Assembly (NCBI GenBank): GCA_002428865.1
Contig: DIYB01000002.1
Span: 8,730-14,727 of the forward strand
Length of the DNA stretch: 5,998 nt
Origin: Patescibacteria group bacterium UBA6065
GTDB lineage: Bacteria; Patescibacteriota; Minisyncoccia; Phycocordibacterales; UBA6065
Reading direction: 5' to 3'
Of the stretch, positions 4,904-5,998 are shown piece by piece. The notes under the pieces were generated by a model, which saw only the letters and a list, made by a program, of their open reading frames with translations, ran no database searches and was not told the DNA's origin. The stretch's first letter is position 1, and each line of letters starts with the position of its first letter. A program made the position numbers and the translations under genes.

Positions 4904-5572
4904 TTAAAGTCTCGCGTACCAACCCCTCTTCAAGAAATAGAATTTAACGAAGCTGTACGATGCGGTCGAGATGGTAAAGGCGAAGAAGACGATCCAATTG
5001 TCAGTAAGCGCAGAATAAGCGAGCGATACCAATATACTGTAGGGCGCAAGCTCGTTTAGCTTATACAGAACGTCCCGCTTGATCCTTACGTTGCCAATGT
5101 GGTCTTTGAGCATGCCAAGTGCGGCTAATCCCACGAACACAAGACTAAAATCGGTTGGGATAAATTGGGAGCTGGCAAGGAAAGTGATTATGATAATTGC
5201 TCCAGCCACCGCATGATTTCTGTGGTCGAGTAAAAGACGAACAAGGAAAGCGAGCGTCATGGCGAGGAACGCGTTCGCGAGATGAGCATCGGCTATCACG
5301 AGAAGAGATGCGAATCCTCCCCAGAGGACTCCGTACCACATATTCAATCCTTTCATCCAAACCATGCCGTGCTCATCAAGGAGGTCGGCAATTTTCATGG
5401 TAACTCCGTGCAGAACAGCAATAATCCCGATGAGCGCCCAGGACCAAGAGAAAGTCATCGCGGCGTTATCTATTCGCCAAAAAAGTGCCACAAGAACGCC
5501 CAGGGCAAGTGTGCAAAGGATTGTCATGAGAATCTGAGCCATTCTTGTCATGTTAACTAGTATGATATTCAT
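4904..5572 (-). CDS. Seven-TM membrane protein of unknown family, downstream of idi
   Basis: No family recognised. This 222-residue polytopic protein has membrane segments at about 12-31, 42-59, 79-95, 98-114, 121-137, 141-155 and 178-203. The loops after segments 2, 4 and 6 fall on the same side and carry most of the positive charge, so they should face the cytoplasm. Each holds an Asp/His group: DLLDEHG (63-69), LLDHRNH (114-120) and LKDHIGN (155-161). That pattern suggests a metal- or phosphate-binding active site at the inner face, so an enzyme rather than a simple transporter. It starts 4 bases after the idi stop, implying one operon, and may act on an isoprenoid or polyprenyl substrate (inference). 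It lacks the NDxxD motifs and length of UbiA prenyltransferases. The first ATG (5572) is used; AAGG lies upstream, and ATGs at residues 8 and 11 are alternatives. No clear terminator follows. Confidence 0.8.
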   Translation of the reverse strand: MNIILVNMTRMAQILMTILCTLALGVLVALFWRIDNAAMTFSWSWALIGIIAVLHGVTMKIADLLDEHGMVWMKGLNMWYGVLWGGFASLLVIADAHLANAFLAMTLAFLVRLLLDHRNHAVAGAIIIITFLASSQFIPTDFSLVFVGLAALGMLKDHIGNVRIKRDVLYKLNELAPYSILVSLAYSALTDNWIVFFAFTISTASYSFVKFYFLKRGWYARL

Positions 5573-5576
5573 ATAT

Positions 5577-5998
5577 TCATGCCTTGTCTAATAGATGGAC
5601 AAGCTTTTCAATACGAGCAGCATGCTCGGCGAATATGATGCGGAGCCACGATGTATATGAATCGGGTCTGTGCCTAATATCATCTTTTAAGTCGCTTACG
5701 GTAACCCATTGATATTCCGAGACTTCGTCAGGATCAGGGGAAAGAGGCGAATCGCATACTCCAAAGAACACGTGATCGAATTCATACTCAGTGAGACCGT
5801 GGTCCAGGTCAACTTGGTACGTAAAGCAAAACACTTCCTTCAAAGTACAATCAAATCCCATTTCTTCTTGTAGGCGCCTATGGGCCGCTGACTGCAAGTC
5901 CTCACCTGCGCGAGGATGACCACAGCATGTGTTCGACCAGAGACCGCCGGAATGATATTTACCAGGATTTCTTTTCTGCAGGAGAAGACGGCCGAACT
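5577..5998 (-). CDS. idi: Isopentenyl-diphosphate delta-isomerase, type I (5' end outside window)
   Basis: About 139 C-terminal residues of a Nudix-fold IDI-1, which interconverts isopentenyl and dimethylallyl diphosphate in the cytosol, the entry to polyprenyl synthesis. The frame runs in from the right edge: FGRLLLQKRNPGKYHSGGLW, then SNTCCGHPRAGED, the IDI signature with the catalytic Cys and the metal-binding His of CGHP. A Nudix-type helix follows (AAHRRLQEEMGF). The EYEFDHVFFG strand carries the paired Glu that match the metal/catalytic acids of the E. coli enzyme (its ENEVCPVF). YQWVTVSDL and SYTSWLRII match the C-terminal part. The TTG at 5897 is not the true start, because strongly conserved residues lie upstream of it. 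The stop TGA is 4 bases before the next gene, so the two are probably co-transcribed. Confidence 0.95.
   Translation of the reverse strand, partial: FGRLLLQKRNPGKYHSGGLWSNTCCGHPRAGEDLQSAAHRRLQEEMGFDCTLKEVFCFTYQVDLDHGLTEYEFDHVFFGVCDSPLSPDPDEVSEYQWVTVSDLKDDIRHRPDSYTSWLRIIFAEHAARIEKLVHLLDKA

Noticed and set aside
5145..5560. Open frames on both strands inside the seven-TM gene
   Set aside because: Low-complexity shadow translations of a gene with clear membrane segments and operon spacing.
1..5998. CRISPR array, insertion sequence or integrase
   Set aside because: No regularly spaced repeats and no transposase or recombinase motifs were seen on either strand.

Overview
The window looks like a chromosomal segment of a bacterium with a compact gene layout. 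Housekeeping or envelope genes sit at both edges, and an accessory Rhs-type polymorphic-toxin island lies in the middle. The standard code is in use: TGA ends the idi frame and TAA/TAG end the others. Few starts have a convincing Shine-Dalgarno sequence, and two genes have extended -10 boxes placed as if their mRNAs were leaderless. These traits, together with Rhs remnants and very short basic genes, would suit a Patescibacteria/CPR-type genome. That placement is an inference, not something the sequence proves.

Left part (1-2121, all + strand except one small gene). This region holds the 3' end of pyrG (CTP synthase, glutaminase domain) and a membrane-anchored YceI-like protein. A strong terminator that can work in both directions follows. 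It is shared with a convergent 34-codon gene for an extremely basic protein on the - strand. A 69-bp divergent promoter region separates that gene from a phosphoglycosyltransferase of the bacterial sugar transferase family, which would prime glycan synthesis on a polyprenyl phosphate carrier.

Middle (2112-4675). Right after the sugar transferase stop there is a start-less coding remnant whose size and position fit a displaced toxin C-terminus. Next comes a gene for a three-TM membrane protein (candidate immunity protein). After it is a 5'-truncated Rhs gene that keeps the last ~170 residues of the Rhs core (HPDHLEST, ARYYD, NPITNKDPSG) plus a variable ~150-residue tip. Two short, tightly spaced membrane-protein genes follow and are the best immunity candidates for that tip. 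No full-length Rhs gene is visible, so this looks like a bank of orphan tip/immunity cassettes. By eye, base composition falls sharply in AT-rich stretches at the immunity genes and after the DPSG boundary, and is higher in the core piece.

Right part (4676-5998). A 228-bp stretch has no convincing gene but has hairpins and one short open frame. It is followed by two - strand genes reading in from the right edge: a partial type I isopentenyl-diphosphate isomerase (idi) and, 4 nt downstream, a seven-TM protein of unknown family. Asp/His pairs in the three loops predicted to face the cytoplasm make that protein look like a possible membrane enzyme, perhaps acting on an isoprenoid. The sugar transferase uses a polyprenyl phosphate carrier, so idi and that gene touch the same isoprenoid metabolism, though nothing here shows they are co-regulated.
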